Positions 31,970 to 39,768 of a stretch of DNA of 62,266 nucleotides are shown piece by piece. The position numbers and the translations under genes are program-made. The number at the start of each line of letters is the position of its first letter. Within the stretch, counting starts at the first letter, position 1. A model generated the notes under the pieces. It saw only the letters and a list, made by a program, of their open reading frames with translations, was not told the origin of the DNA and searched no databases. The DNA is from Bacteroidales bacterium UBA5429 (GTDB lineage Bacteria > Bacteroidota > Bacteroidia > Bacteroidales > WCHB1-69): positions 95,149 through 157,414 of the forward strand of contig DIRT01000037.1 in the NCBI GenBank assembly GCA_002427605.1, given 5' to 3'.

Positions 31970-34816
31970 ATGAATTTTATAAATATGAAAAGATTTTTAT
32001 TAACATTAGCCGTTTTAATTCCATATATTCTGTTTGCTCAAACGAATATCAATATGCCATCAGGATCCAATACGGCATCCCATACTACTTGTAATGCACG
32101 TTTTTACGATACAGGTGGTTTAAATGGCAACCATGGAGTTAACCAAAATTCAAGTATTAAGTTTACACCAGCCACAGCGGGTCTGGCTATTCGTATCCAG
32201 TTTAATATTTTTACTGTAGGTGAGGGTGCTGTGATGACCCTGTACGATGGTCCGGATAATACCTATCCCGTTATTGCTGTGTATGATGAATTTATTAACC
32301 CGTCAGGCTTGGCAATTGTAGCAGGTCCACCTCCAACCAATCCGGATGGATCAATCTATATTGAGTTTACTTCCGGGACAATGAATGAAATTGGATGGCA
32401 GGCAGATGTTACCTGTCGTGCACCATGTCAAAGCTTTAATGTTCAAATTGACCCGTTGGTAACTACCAAACCATTGGTTGAGGATATATATATGAATGTT
32501 TGTAGAGATAGCTGCATTACTTTTGGTGCAGAAGCGGTTTTCTTACAAAATAATATCAACTATACCCAAACTCAAAATAATACTTTGTTTATCTGGAGAT
32601 TTGGATTTACACAAGTGGATACCCAACAAGTTATTACTCAATGTTTTGATCAGGTAAGAGGTTGGGATTATACTTTGTATGCTGTTGATACAATGGAGTG
32701 TTTTTCTAACTCCATGTTTAAAGGTAGGGTAAGAGTTTCTTCCAACCCTATTGCCGCAACACCACCATTGCCCAATGCCTGTTCAGGAGGACAGTATGAC
32801 GTATATGTTGGCAATGACCCTCAAGCGACCATCATTGTACACTCTGTAGGAGCAAGTATTAGCGGGGAATTGTCAGAGGCGGATACCGTCTTTTTGCCTG
32901 ACGGAAGTAATGTATGTTATCACTCAGACCTACTCTACGATATTTTTGACCCTGGACAAACATTGAACAATATTAATCACCTTTTGGGAATTAGAATGTG
33001 TTTGGAACACTCCTTCCTTGGGGACATATCTATACGACTTACTTGTCCTTCAGGACAAACAGCAATCCTTAAAGAGCAATTTGCTAATGTGCCTCCAATG
33101 CCTCCCGGTGGTGTGGTGGATAACTCTTGTTCGAGACAAGGAGGAGGGACTAATTTAGGTTGTGCTCCTGACCCCGGGACAGGAAGTGCATGTTATTTGG
33201 TGCCCGGTATTGGTTGGGATTACGAATTTAGACCCGGAGCTACCGGCTGCTTTGGAACAGGAGGTGCAACTGTGGGATATAACTATACTGACCAATGTGG
33301 TACTACATGGACGGGTCCTTCATTGTTGCCATCTATCCCCAATACATTTACAAATACCCCAACAAACCCTGTTTTCTATGGTTCTTTTCAAAATTTGAAT
33401 GCCTTGTTAGGTTGTCCTTTGAATGGAAACTGGAGAATTACCATTTGTGACCACTGGGGAATTGACAATGGTTATATTTTTAACTGGGCACTCTCTTTGG
33501 ATCAGTCGATTATTCCTGGAGGATGGGATTATACAGTAAATGTGGATACAGTAATTTGGCATGGTAACAACATTACTCCAACAGGCAGAACATCGGCAAC
33601 AATCGATTTGGGCTCAGCGGGCGTGAATGTGTATGATGTTACTGTTATTGATGAGTATGGATGTCAATTTGATACCACCTTTACAATAGAAGTGGTTCAA
33701 TCACCGGAACCAGATATCAATGATGGACTTGATACAGCCAGAATCTGTGCCGGTGAGATGGTGATATTGAATGCTAATTATGAAGACCCTGATGCACAAT
33801 ATTGGTGGAATACCGGTGCTACTACTGATGAGATCATAGCTACAGTGGAGGGTTTGTATTTTATCCAAATTACAGCTATGACACAAGACCAGACTTTGAT
33901 ATGTACAGGTGCAGATTCTATTTTCGTTTCTGTTAATTATCACCCGTTACCTGACTTCGATGTCGATAATCTGGGAGGTTGTGCTCCTGTCAAAGTGCAG
34001 TTTGAGAATTTAACAGTAGAAGAAGAGGGTACTCAGTTCTCTTATGAATGGAGACTCTATAACCTGGATGGACAGCAAATGTTTTTCTCCAATCAAAAGA
34101 ATCCTGAATTTTTCATTGAAGAACCCGGCACTTATCACGTACAATTGGTAGGTACAACCGAAAATGGTTGTGTGGACTCAATTATAAAATGGAACTATTT
34201 GGAGGTTTATCCACAACCTATAGCGGAATTTTCAGCAGATCCTGAAGTTTCTCTTCTCTCTGAACAGGGTGGTGTAGTTACTTTTACCAACTATTGTGAC
34301 TCATTGAAATTTGCTAACAGTCCGGATGCTGAATGGTACTGGGATTTTGGAGATGATGTTCGGGAATCTACATCGTGGAATCCGGTGCATACTTACCAAA
34401 CATGGGGTGATTATATTGTTACATTCGATATTACTACCGCTCACGGTTGTAACGGAAGAATTCAACACAAAGTAATCATTGAGGAGGACCTCCAGTTCCC
34501 TAATGTTATTACGCCTAATGGTGATGGTATTAATGATGTTTTTGCTATCAAAAATCTAGATCCCAATATTGATCCTGAAGATCCTGATAAGTATAGAACC
34601 AATACTTTACAAATCTTCGACAGATGGGGTAAAAAGGTGTATGATGTTGAGAATTATGATACTTATATGAAAGGAGATCAGATATATGTGGGAGAAAAAG
34701 TATTTGATGCCAATGGTCTTCCCGATGGCCAATACCGTTTTGCGTTTATCTACAAAGGTAGAATTAAACATGTGAATTATAGTGGATCTCTTTTAATTAT
34801 TAGAGATAAAAAATAG
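31970..34816 (+). CDS. Large secreted T9SS type-B sorting-domain protein
   Basis: 948 residues. After a signal peptide (ends ILFAQ) comes a CUB-like region (about 30-150: FNIFTVGEGAVMTLYDGP). A proprotein-convertase P-domain follows at about 325-510, with LLGIRMCLEHSFLGDISIRLTCPSG and NWRITICDHWGIDNG. PKD-like Ig folds include EWYWDFGDD with PVHTYQTWGDYIVTFD. The C-terminus (about 860-948) is a gliding-motility-type CHU_C domain: PNVITPNGDGINDVF, LQIFDRWGKKVYD and LPDGQYRFAFIYKGR. Type-B domains direct export by the type IX system. No catalytic domain is seen, so adhesion or a surface-structural role is likely. The start may instead be 31985. Confidence 0.9.
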   Translation: MNFINMKRFLLTLAVLIPYILFAQTNINMPSGSNTASHTTCNARFYDTGGLNGNHGVNQNSSIKFTPATAGLAIRIQFNIFTVGEGAVMTLYDGPDNTYPVIAVYDEFINPSGLAIVAGPPPTNPDGSIYIEFTSGTMNEIGWQADVTCRAPCQSFNVQIDPLVTTKPLVEDIYMNVCRDSCITFGAEAVFLQNNINYTQTQNNTLFIWRFGFTQVDTQQVITQCFDQVRGWDYTLYAVDTMECFSNSMFKGRVRVSSNPIAATPPLPNACSGGQYDVYVGNDPQATIIVHSVGASISGELSEADTVFLPDGSNVCYHSDLLYDIFDPGQTLNNINHLLGIRMCLEHSFLGDISIRLTCPSGQTAILKEQFANVPPMPPGGVVDNSCSRQGGGTNLGCAPDPGTGSACYLVPGIGWDYEFRPGATGCFGTGGATVGYNYTDQCGTTWTGPSLLPSIPNTFTNTPTNPVFYGSFQNLNALLGCPLNGNWRITICDHWGIDNGYIFNWALSLDQSIIPGGWDYTVNVDTVIWHGNNITPTGRTSATIDLGSAGVNVYDVTVIDEYGCQFDTTFTIEVVQSPEPDINDGLDTARICAGEMVILNANYEDPDAQYWWNTGATTDEIIATVEGLYFIQITAMTQDQTLICTGADSIFVSVNYHPLPDFDVDNLGGCAPVKVQFENLTVEEEGTQFSYEWRLYNLDGQQMFFSNQKNPEFFIEEPGTYHVQLVGTTENGCVDSIIKWNYLEVYPQPIAEFSADPEVSLLSEQGGVVTFTNYCDSLKFANSPDAEWYWDFGDDVRESTSWNPVHTYQTWGDYIVTFDITTAHGCNGRIQHKVIIEEDLQFPNVITPNGDGINDVFAIKNLDPNIDPEDPDKYRTNTLQIFDRWGKKVYDVENYDTYMKGDQIYVGEKVFDANGLPDGQYRFAFIYKGRIKHVNYSGSLLIIRDKK

Positions 34817-34841
34817 AGTTTTTAAAATGCCTGTTTTTAAG

Positions 34842-34874
34842 AAAATCGGAGATGAGAAACATCTCCGATTTTTT
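34842..34874 (+). terminator. Rho-independent terminator after the T9SS type-B gene
   Basis: AAAATCGGAGATG (34842-34854) pairs perfectly with CATCTCCGATTTT (34860-34872) over the loop AGAAA and ends in a run of T. The strong 13-bp stem isolates rpoD from the upstream gene. Confidence 0.85.
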
Positions 34875-34898
34875 GTATGAGGTATAAAGAATATTTAG

Positions 34899-34906
34899 TA
34901 TCTTTG
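34899..34906 (+). promoter_or_regulatory. rpoD promoter -7 element
   Basis: TATCTTTG with a possible -33 TTG at 34873-34875 (23-bp spacing). The leader to the ATG at 34972 is about 60 nt. Confidence 0.55.
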
Positions 34907-34971
34907 CAGTTTAGAATTAATTCACTTTCAAATCAGATAAGAGTCTAAGTAGTTAAATCTTAATAACCTCT

Positions 34972-35838
34972 ATGAAAAAACTATCAATATCTAAGAGTTT
35001 CACTGATAGACAAGCTACTTCAATAGATAAATATCTTCTTGATATTTCTACCATTGAGATGCTCACTTTTGAAGAAGAAATTGAATTGGTGAAAAGAATG
35101 AAGGAGGGGGATGAGTCTGCTTTCAATAGACTGATTGAAGCTAATTTAAGATTTGTTGTATCAGTTGCAAAACAGTATCAAAACCAGGGGTTAACTCTAC
35201 AAGATTTAATCAACGAAGGGAATATCGGGCTAATAAAAGCCGCTGAAAAATTTGATGAGACAAGGGGCTTTAAGTTTATCTCCTATGCAGTCTGGTGGAT
35301 CCGACAACAAATCCTGAGAGCACTTTCAGATCAAACAAACCTGATTAGACTTCCGGCAGATAAAGTAAGACAACTGGGGAAATTAAATGATACATATGTT
35401 CTTTTAGAACAAAAGTTGCACAGAGAACCCAAATATGAAGAATTGGCTCAGGCAATGGATCTGGATGAAGAAGAACTGTTCAGATTACTGAAGTATTCTG
35501 TAAAGTATGTTTCTATAGAAACTCCCATAAAAGCAGAGTCTGAAAGCTACACTCTGAAAGAGGTGTTGAAAAATGAATCAATTGCCGGACCTGATCACAA
35601 GCTCCTTTATGAATCATTGCAGATTGAAGTTCAACGCTTGATTTCCACACTTCCTAATAGAGAAGCTAAAATCTTGAATTCTTATTTTGGGATTAATGCA
35701 AAAATACCTTTATCACTGGATGAGATAGGAAATGAATTTGATTTAACAAAAGAAAGAGTAAGACAGATCAAAGAAAAATCGATAAAAAAATTAAAAAACA
35801 ATACCGATTGTCTTGATTTGAGAAATTATTTAGAATAA
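34972..35838 (+). CDS. rpoD: Primary RNA polymerase sigma factor RpoD (SigA)
   Basis: 288 residues, the size usual for Bacteroidota. Region 1.1 is absent and the protein begins close to region 1.2 (SISKSFTDRQATSIDKYLLDIS). Region 2 holds NLRFVVSVAKQYQNQGLTLQDLINEGNIGLIKAAEKFDETRGFKFISYAVWWIRQQI-type sequence (about 58-115), region 3 follows, and region 4.2 carries LSLDEIGNEFDLTKERVRQIKEKSIKKLK (about 245-273). It presumably reads the TAnnTTTG promoters found here. Own promoter; asnS follows 63 nt downstream. Confidence 0.97.
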   Translation: MKKLSISKSFTDRQATSIDKYLLDISTIEMLTFEEEIELVKRMKEGDESAFNRLIEANLRFVVSVAKQYQNQGLTLQDLINEGNIGLIKAAEKFDETRGFKFISYAVWWIRQQILRALSDQTNLIRLPADKVRQLGKLNDTYVLLEQKLHREPKYEELAQAMDLDEEELFRLLKYSVKYVSIETPIKAESESYTLKEVLKNESIAGPDHKLLYESLQIEVQRLISTLPNREAKILNSYFGINAKIPLSLDEIGNEFDLTKERVRQIKEKSIKKLKNNTDCLDLRNYLE

Positions 35839-35901
35839 AAACATTAAAATTTATTTCAAAAATTGAAATTTAATTAAATTAAAGTAATAATAAATAAAGA
35901 T

Positions 35902-37299
35902 ATGTCAAAAAGAACGATTAAAGATCTATTGAAAAAACCTGAAATAGTAGGTATAGGAAATCAGGTAACTGTACAAGGATGGGTAAGAACCAAAAGGGGA
36001 AATAATACTATCGCTTTTATTGCTCTTAATGATGGCTCAATAGTCCATAATATTCAAATTGTTGCAGAATTATCGCAATTCGATGAAAATGTGATAAAGA
36101 AAGTAACAACAGGAGCAAGTCTTAGGGTAACAGGTAAATTGGTTGAGTCTCAAGGTAAAGGACAAGCAGTTGAGATTCAAGCCTCTGAAATAGTAGTTCT
36201 TGGCAGTGCGGATCCGGAATTGTATCCCCTCCAAAAGAAAGGACACTCTATGGAGTATCTGCGAGAGATTGCACACCTAAGACCTCGTACCAACTATTTT
36301 GGTTGTGTCTTGCGACTAAGACATGCCATGTCTTATGCCATTCATACTTATTTTCATAATCATGGCTATTTTTACATGCATACCCCCATCATTACAGCAT
36401 CTGATGCAGAAGGAGCAGGAGCTATGTTTACTGTGACTACAATGGACTTGAACAATGTTCCTAAAAATGCAAATGGAGAAGTGGATTATACACAGGACTT
36501 CTTTGGGAAACATACCTGTTTAACTGTTTCCGGACAACTAGAAGGTGAGTTGGGAGCTTTGGCATTAGGAAAAATTTATACATTTGGACCTACTTTTAGA
36601 GCAGAAAATAGTAATACACCACGACATTTAGCTGAATTTTGGATGATTGAACCGGAAGTGGCTTTTTTCGATATTGTCGACAATATGGATATGGCTGAAG
36701 ATTTTATTAAATTCCTGGTACGATTTGCTCTTGAAAATAATATGGATGATCTGCAGTTCTTAAATGATATGTTTGACAAAGAGTTGATCGAAAGATTACA
36801 TTTTGTCGTAGATAATAAATTCGTAAGATTAACTTATACCGAAGCGATTGATATTCTGATTAAATCAGGTAGAAAATTTGAATATAAAGTAGAGTGGGGG
36901 GTTGACCTCCATGCAGAACATGAAAGATATTTAGTGGAGAATCATTTTAAAAAGCCCGTTATACTTACAGATTATCCAAAAGAGATTAAAGCATTCTACA
37001 TGAAACTAAATGAGGATGGAAAAACAGTAAGAGCAATGGATGTGCTTTTCCCTAAAATTGGAGAAATTATAGGTGGCTCTGAAAGAGAAAGTGATTACGA
37101 AAAGTTACTCCAAAGAATTCGTGATCTACATATACCAGAAAAAGATGTGTGGTGGTATTTGGAAACCAGAAAGTTTGGTACTGTTCCCCATGCAGGGTTT
37201 GGTCTGGGATTTGAACGATTGATGCTTTTTGTAACGGGAATGCAAAATATTAGAGACGTAATTCCATTCCCAAGAACGCCACAAAATGCTGAGTTCTAA
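35902..37299 (+). CDS. asnS: Asparaginyl-tRNA synthetase
   Basis: 465-residue class IIb synthetase. The N-terminal OB fold for the anticodon (about 15-100: VTVQGWVRTKRGN, FIALNDGS) precedes the catalytic core with motif 2 (FGPTFRAENSNTPRHLAEFWMIEPE-type stretch at about 230-255) and motif 3 (GFGLGFERLMLFVTG near the end). EYKVEWGVDLHAEHERYL and KDYPKEIKAFYM-like segments are typical of AsnRS rather than AspRS. It is convergent with rpoN, with only 1 nt between the two stop codons. Confidence 0.97.
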   Translation: MSKRTIKDLLKKPEIVGIGNQVTVQGWVRTKRGNNTIAFIALNDGSIVHNIQIVAELSQFDENVIKKVTTGASLRVTGKLVESQGKGQAVEIQASEIVVLGSADPELYPLQKKGHSMEYLREIAHLRPRTNYFGCVLRLRHAMSYAIHTYFHNHGYFYMHTPIITASDAEGAGAMFTVTTMDLNNVPKNANGEVDYTQDFFGKHTCLTVSGQLEGELGALALGKIYTFGPTFRAENSNTPRHLAEFWMIEPEVAFFDIVDNMDMAEDFIKFLVRFALENNMDDLQFLNDMFDKELIERLHFVVDNKFVRLTYTEAIDILIKSGRKFEYKVEWGVDLHAEHERYLVENHFKKPVILTDYPKEIKAFYMKLNEDGKTVRAMDVLFPKIGEIIGGSERESDYEKLLQRIRDLHIPEKDVWWYLETRKFGTVPHAGFGLGFERLMLFVTGMQNIRDVIPFPRTPQNAEF

Positions 37300-37300
37300 T

Positions 37301-38806
37301 CTATAATTTGATGCGTAAACGAGAAACAGGGATGTTCATTTGCTTACGGTATTTAGAAACTGTACGACGGGCAATAGAATATCCTTGTTCTGTTAAGATC
37401 TTTTGAATCTCATCATCCTGATAGGGTCGCTGAGGATCTTCATTGGCAATCAATTCTCTGATTAATTCCTTGATTTCTAGAGATGAGGTTTTTCCATCTC
37501 CGATGGATTCGGAAAAAAGTTGTTTTAAAGGGATAATACCATAAGGTGTCTGAACATATTTGCTATTGGATACTCTAGAAATAGTGGAAATGTCTACATT
37601 TACCTCTTCGGCAATATCCTTCAAAATCATAGGCTTTAGATTTTTGATGTCACCAGTCAAAAAATAACTGCGTTGTTTTTCCATGATCGCTTTCATAGTG
37701 TTGTACAGGATCAATTCTCTTAAATTTAAAGCTTGAATAAATTGAGATGCCTCATCAATATTCTCTTTGATGAAACGTTCCGCTTCTTCCCGTTGCTCTT
37801 TGCTGATATTGTGTTGATTACGCATGAAGTTACTGCGAAAATCATCAGATATTTTGAGTTTGGGAATGTACGGATTGTTTAGCTGTAGATCCAATTGATT
37901 CCCTTGAACTGTGATGATAAAGTCAGGTATAATCTCTTGCGTTTTAAGATCAGGAGTGACGATATGAAAAATGGGCTTGGGGTTTAATTGAGTGATAAAA
38001 TCTAAAGTTTCTGTAAGTAGTTTTTTTGAAATATTGAGTTTTTTGATAATTTTTGGATATTGCTTTTTTGAAAATTCATCAAAACAATCCCTGATAATTT
38101 GGATTGCCAGTTGTTTATGTTCGCAATCTTTCCTTCTGTCAATTTGAATTAAAAGCACCTCTTGCAAGTTTCTGGCACCTACACCTGGAGGATCCATTTG
38201 ATGAAGTATATTTATTAGAATGCTTTCTATCTGCTCAACGGTAATGGAACGATTATAACTCAATAGAAAGTCAGTTGCTATGGTCTGTAAATCGGTACCT
38301 AAATAGCCTGAGTCATCAATATAGCCAATGATAAATTGCGCTATCAGGCGTTCCTTTTCAGTGAGCGTAAAGTCTTGTAGCTGGGATATGAGATACTCAT
38401 GATAAGAGGGGACAGATGCAATATAAGGATCAAAGTTTTGCGTATCTCTGTTCCTTGATCCTGATGTTTCAGTATAACTGTACTCCTCAAATTCATACTG
38501 ATCACCGGTATCGTCATCGTAAAATTCTTTTAGTTCGTCGGATTCAAAAGGAGATTCAATTTCATCACTCTGATCAAAATCTGTATCTTCAGGGTTATCA
38601 TACTCATCATCTAATGGAACAGAATCATCTATTTCATATTGATCCTCATCATGGTCAACTTCCAATGCAGGATTTTCTTCCAATTCTTTCATGATTTCCT
38701 CTTCCAGTCCATTGTTGGACAACTCAATCAATTTCATTAATTGGATAGTCTGCTGGGAAATAATCTGTCTAAGACTTTGTTTCTGCGTGAGTTGGTGTTT
38801 TTGCAT
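37301..38806 (-). CDS. rpoN: RNA polymerase sigma-54 factor
   Basis: 501 residues. Region I at the N-terminus (QKQSLRQIISQQTIQLMKLIELSN... type, about 6-48) binds activators. It is followed by a very acidic region II (about 49-110, many Asp and Glu). The core-binding domain covers about 125-320. The DNA-binding part has an HTH (ILKDIAEEVNVDISTISRVSNSKYVQTPYG) and the RpoN box ARRTVSKYRK close to the C-terminus. It serves activator-dependent promoters; no enhancer-binding protein is encoded in the window. The head is divergent from prmC across a 65-bp gap. Confidence 0.96.
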   Translation of the reverse strand: MQKHQLTQKQSLRQIISQQTIQLMKLIELSNNGLEEEIMKELEENPALEVDHDEDQYEIDDSVPLDDEYDNPEDTDFDQSDEIESPFESDELKEFYDDDTGDQYEFEEYSYTETSGSRNRDTQNFDPYIASVPSYHEYLISQLQDFTLTEKERLIAQFIIGYIDDSGYLGTDLQTIATDFLLSYNRSITVEQIESILINILHQMDPPGVGARNLQEVLLIQIDRRKDCEHKQLAIQIIRDCFDEFSKKQYPKIIKKLNISKKLLTETLDFITQLNPKPIFHIVTPDLKTQEIIPDFIITVQGNQLDLQLNNPYIPKLKISDDFRSNFMRNQHNISKEQREEAERFIKENIDEASQFIQALNLRELILYNTMKAIMEKQRSYFLTGDIKNLKPMILKDIAEEVNVDISTISRVSNSKYVQTPYGIIPLKQLFSESIGDGKTSSLEIKELIRELIANEDPQRPYQDDEIQKILTEQGYSIARRTVSKYRKQMNIPVSRLRIKL

Positions 38807-38837
38807 AGCTGAAGATCATTTTATTGCAAAAATATAC

Positions 38838-38845
38838 TATTTTTG
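38838..38845 (+). promoter_or_regulatory. prmC promoter -7 element
   Basis: TATTTTTG fits the -7 consensus, 26 nt before the ATG at 38872. The upstream in-frame start at 38824 would precede the promoter and is rejected. Confidence 0.5.
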
Positions 38846-38871
38846 TGACTTTTAATTGCTCTTTTGATTTG

Positions 38872-39732
38872 ATGGACTCAAAAATAACTATTAAAGATTT
38901 TAAAAACTTAACATGTAGTGAGTTAAATTCAATATATCCTTTGAATGAGATTCTCTCTATTTATTCAATTTTGTTGGAACAAAGGCTTAATATCTCTAAA
39001 GTAGAAGTAGCTTTATATCCTGAAAAAGAGATTCCATCTTATCAGTTGTTGGAGGATTTAAAACGATTGAAGAAAGCTGAACCTATTCAATATATCCTGG
39101 GTGTTGCCCCTTTTAGAAATTTAGAATTGAAAGTAACTCCTGATACTTTAATTCCCAGACCGGAAACGGAAGAGTTAGTGGAGTTGATTCTTCAAGATTC
39201 GGCATTGAATAAAAAGGACAACCTTCAAATTTTAGATATTGGTACCGGTTCCGGTGCTATTGCTATCGCTTTAAAGAAAGAATTACCGGTAGCAGACCTG
39301 TATGCTACAGATTTTTCGATTCAAGCTCTTCAAGTAGCCAAAGCCAATGCAGAAAAATATAATTTGAACATTCATTGGATTCACCACGATATTCTGAAGG
39401 ATCCCCTAGAAGTGTTTCCCCAATCAGTGGATGTTATTGTAAGTAATCCTCCTTATATTCCTGAGTCAAATGCTCCGCTTTTACATCCCAATGTAACGCA
39501 ATATGAACCTCAATCTGCTCTTTTTGTTCCTGATCATGATCCATTACTCTTTTATAAAAGGATTATTAAAATAGGATCAACCATTTTAAAACCGAATGGG
39601 AAACTTTTTTTTGAAACTTTTGAAGAATTACAAGATTCTATAGTACAAGTACTTAGAGTTTTTAACTATAAAGATTTTCATTTTTTGAAAGATTTAAATG
39701 AAAAACCCCGTTTTTTAATTGCCTCAAAATAA
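38872..39732 (+). CDS. prmC: Release factor glutamine methyltransferase PrmC
   Basis: Methylates the Gln of the GGQ motif in RF1 and RF2. About 286 residues. A helical N-terminal domain (about 1-75) precedes the Rossmann methyltransferase with PRPETEELVEL, SAM loop ILDIGTGSGAIAIAL and the substrate motif NPPYIPES. EPQSALF and a C-terminal GKLFFETFEE complete the family pattern. The start (MDSKITI) is based on domain fit and on the promoter. Its stop codon is directly followed by the promoter of the next gene. Confidence 0.94.
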   Translation: MDSKITIKDFKNLTCSELNSIYPLNEILSIYSILLEQRLNISKVEVALYPEKEIPSYQLLEDLKRLKKAEPIQYILGVAPFRNLELKVTPDTLIPRPETEELVELILQDSALNKKDNLQILDIGTGSGAIAIALKKELPVADLYATDFSIQALQVAKANAEKYNLNIHWIHHDILKDPLEVFPQSVDVIVSNPPYIPESNAPLLHPNVTQYEPQSALFVPDHDPLLFYKRIIKIGSTILKPNGKLFFETFEELQDSIVQVLRVFNYKDFHFLKDLNEKPRFLIASK

Positions 39733-39733
39733 G

Positions 39734-39741
39734 TATCTTTG
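39734..39741 (+). promoter_or_regulatory. Promoter -7 element of the M6 metalloprotease gene
   Basis: TATCTTTG followed by CGGG, 1 nt after the prmC stop. It excludes the in-frame ATG at 39739 and supports the start at 39769. Confidence 0.6.
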
Positions 39742-39768
39742 CGGGTTAATTTAGTCTATAAATATACT

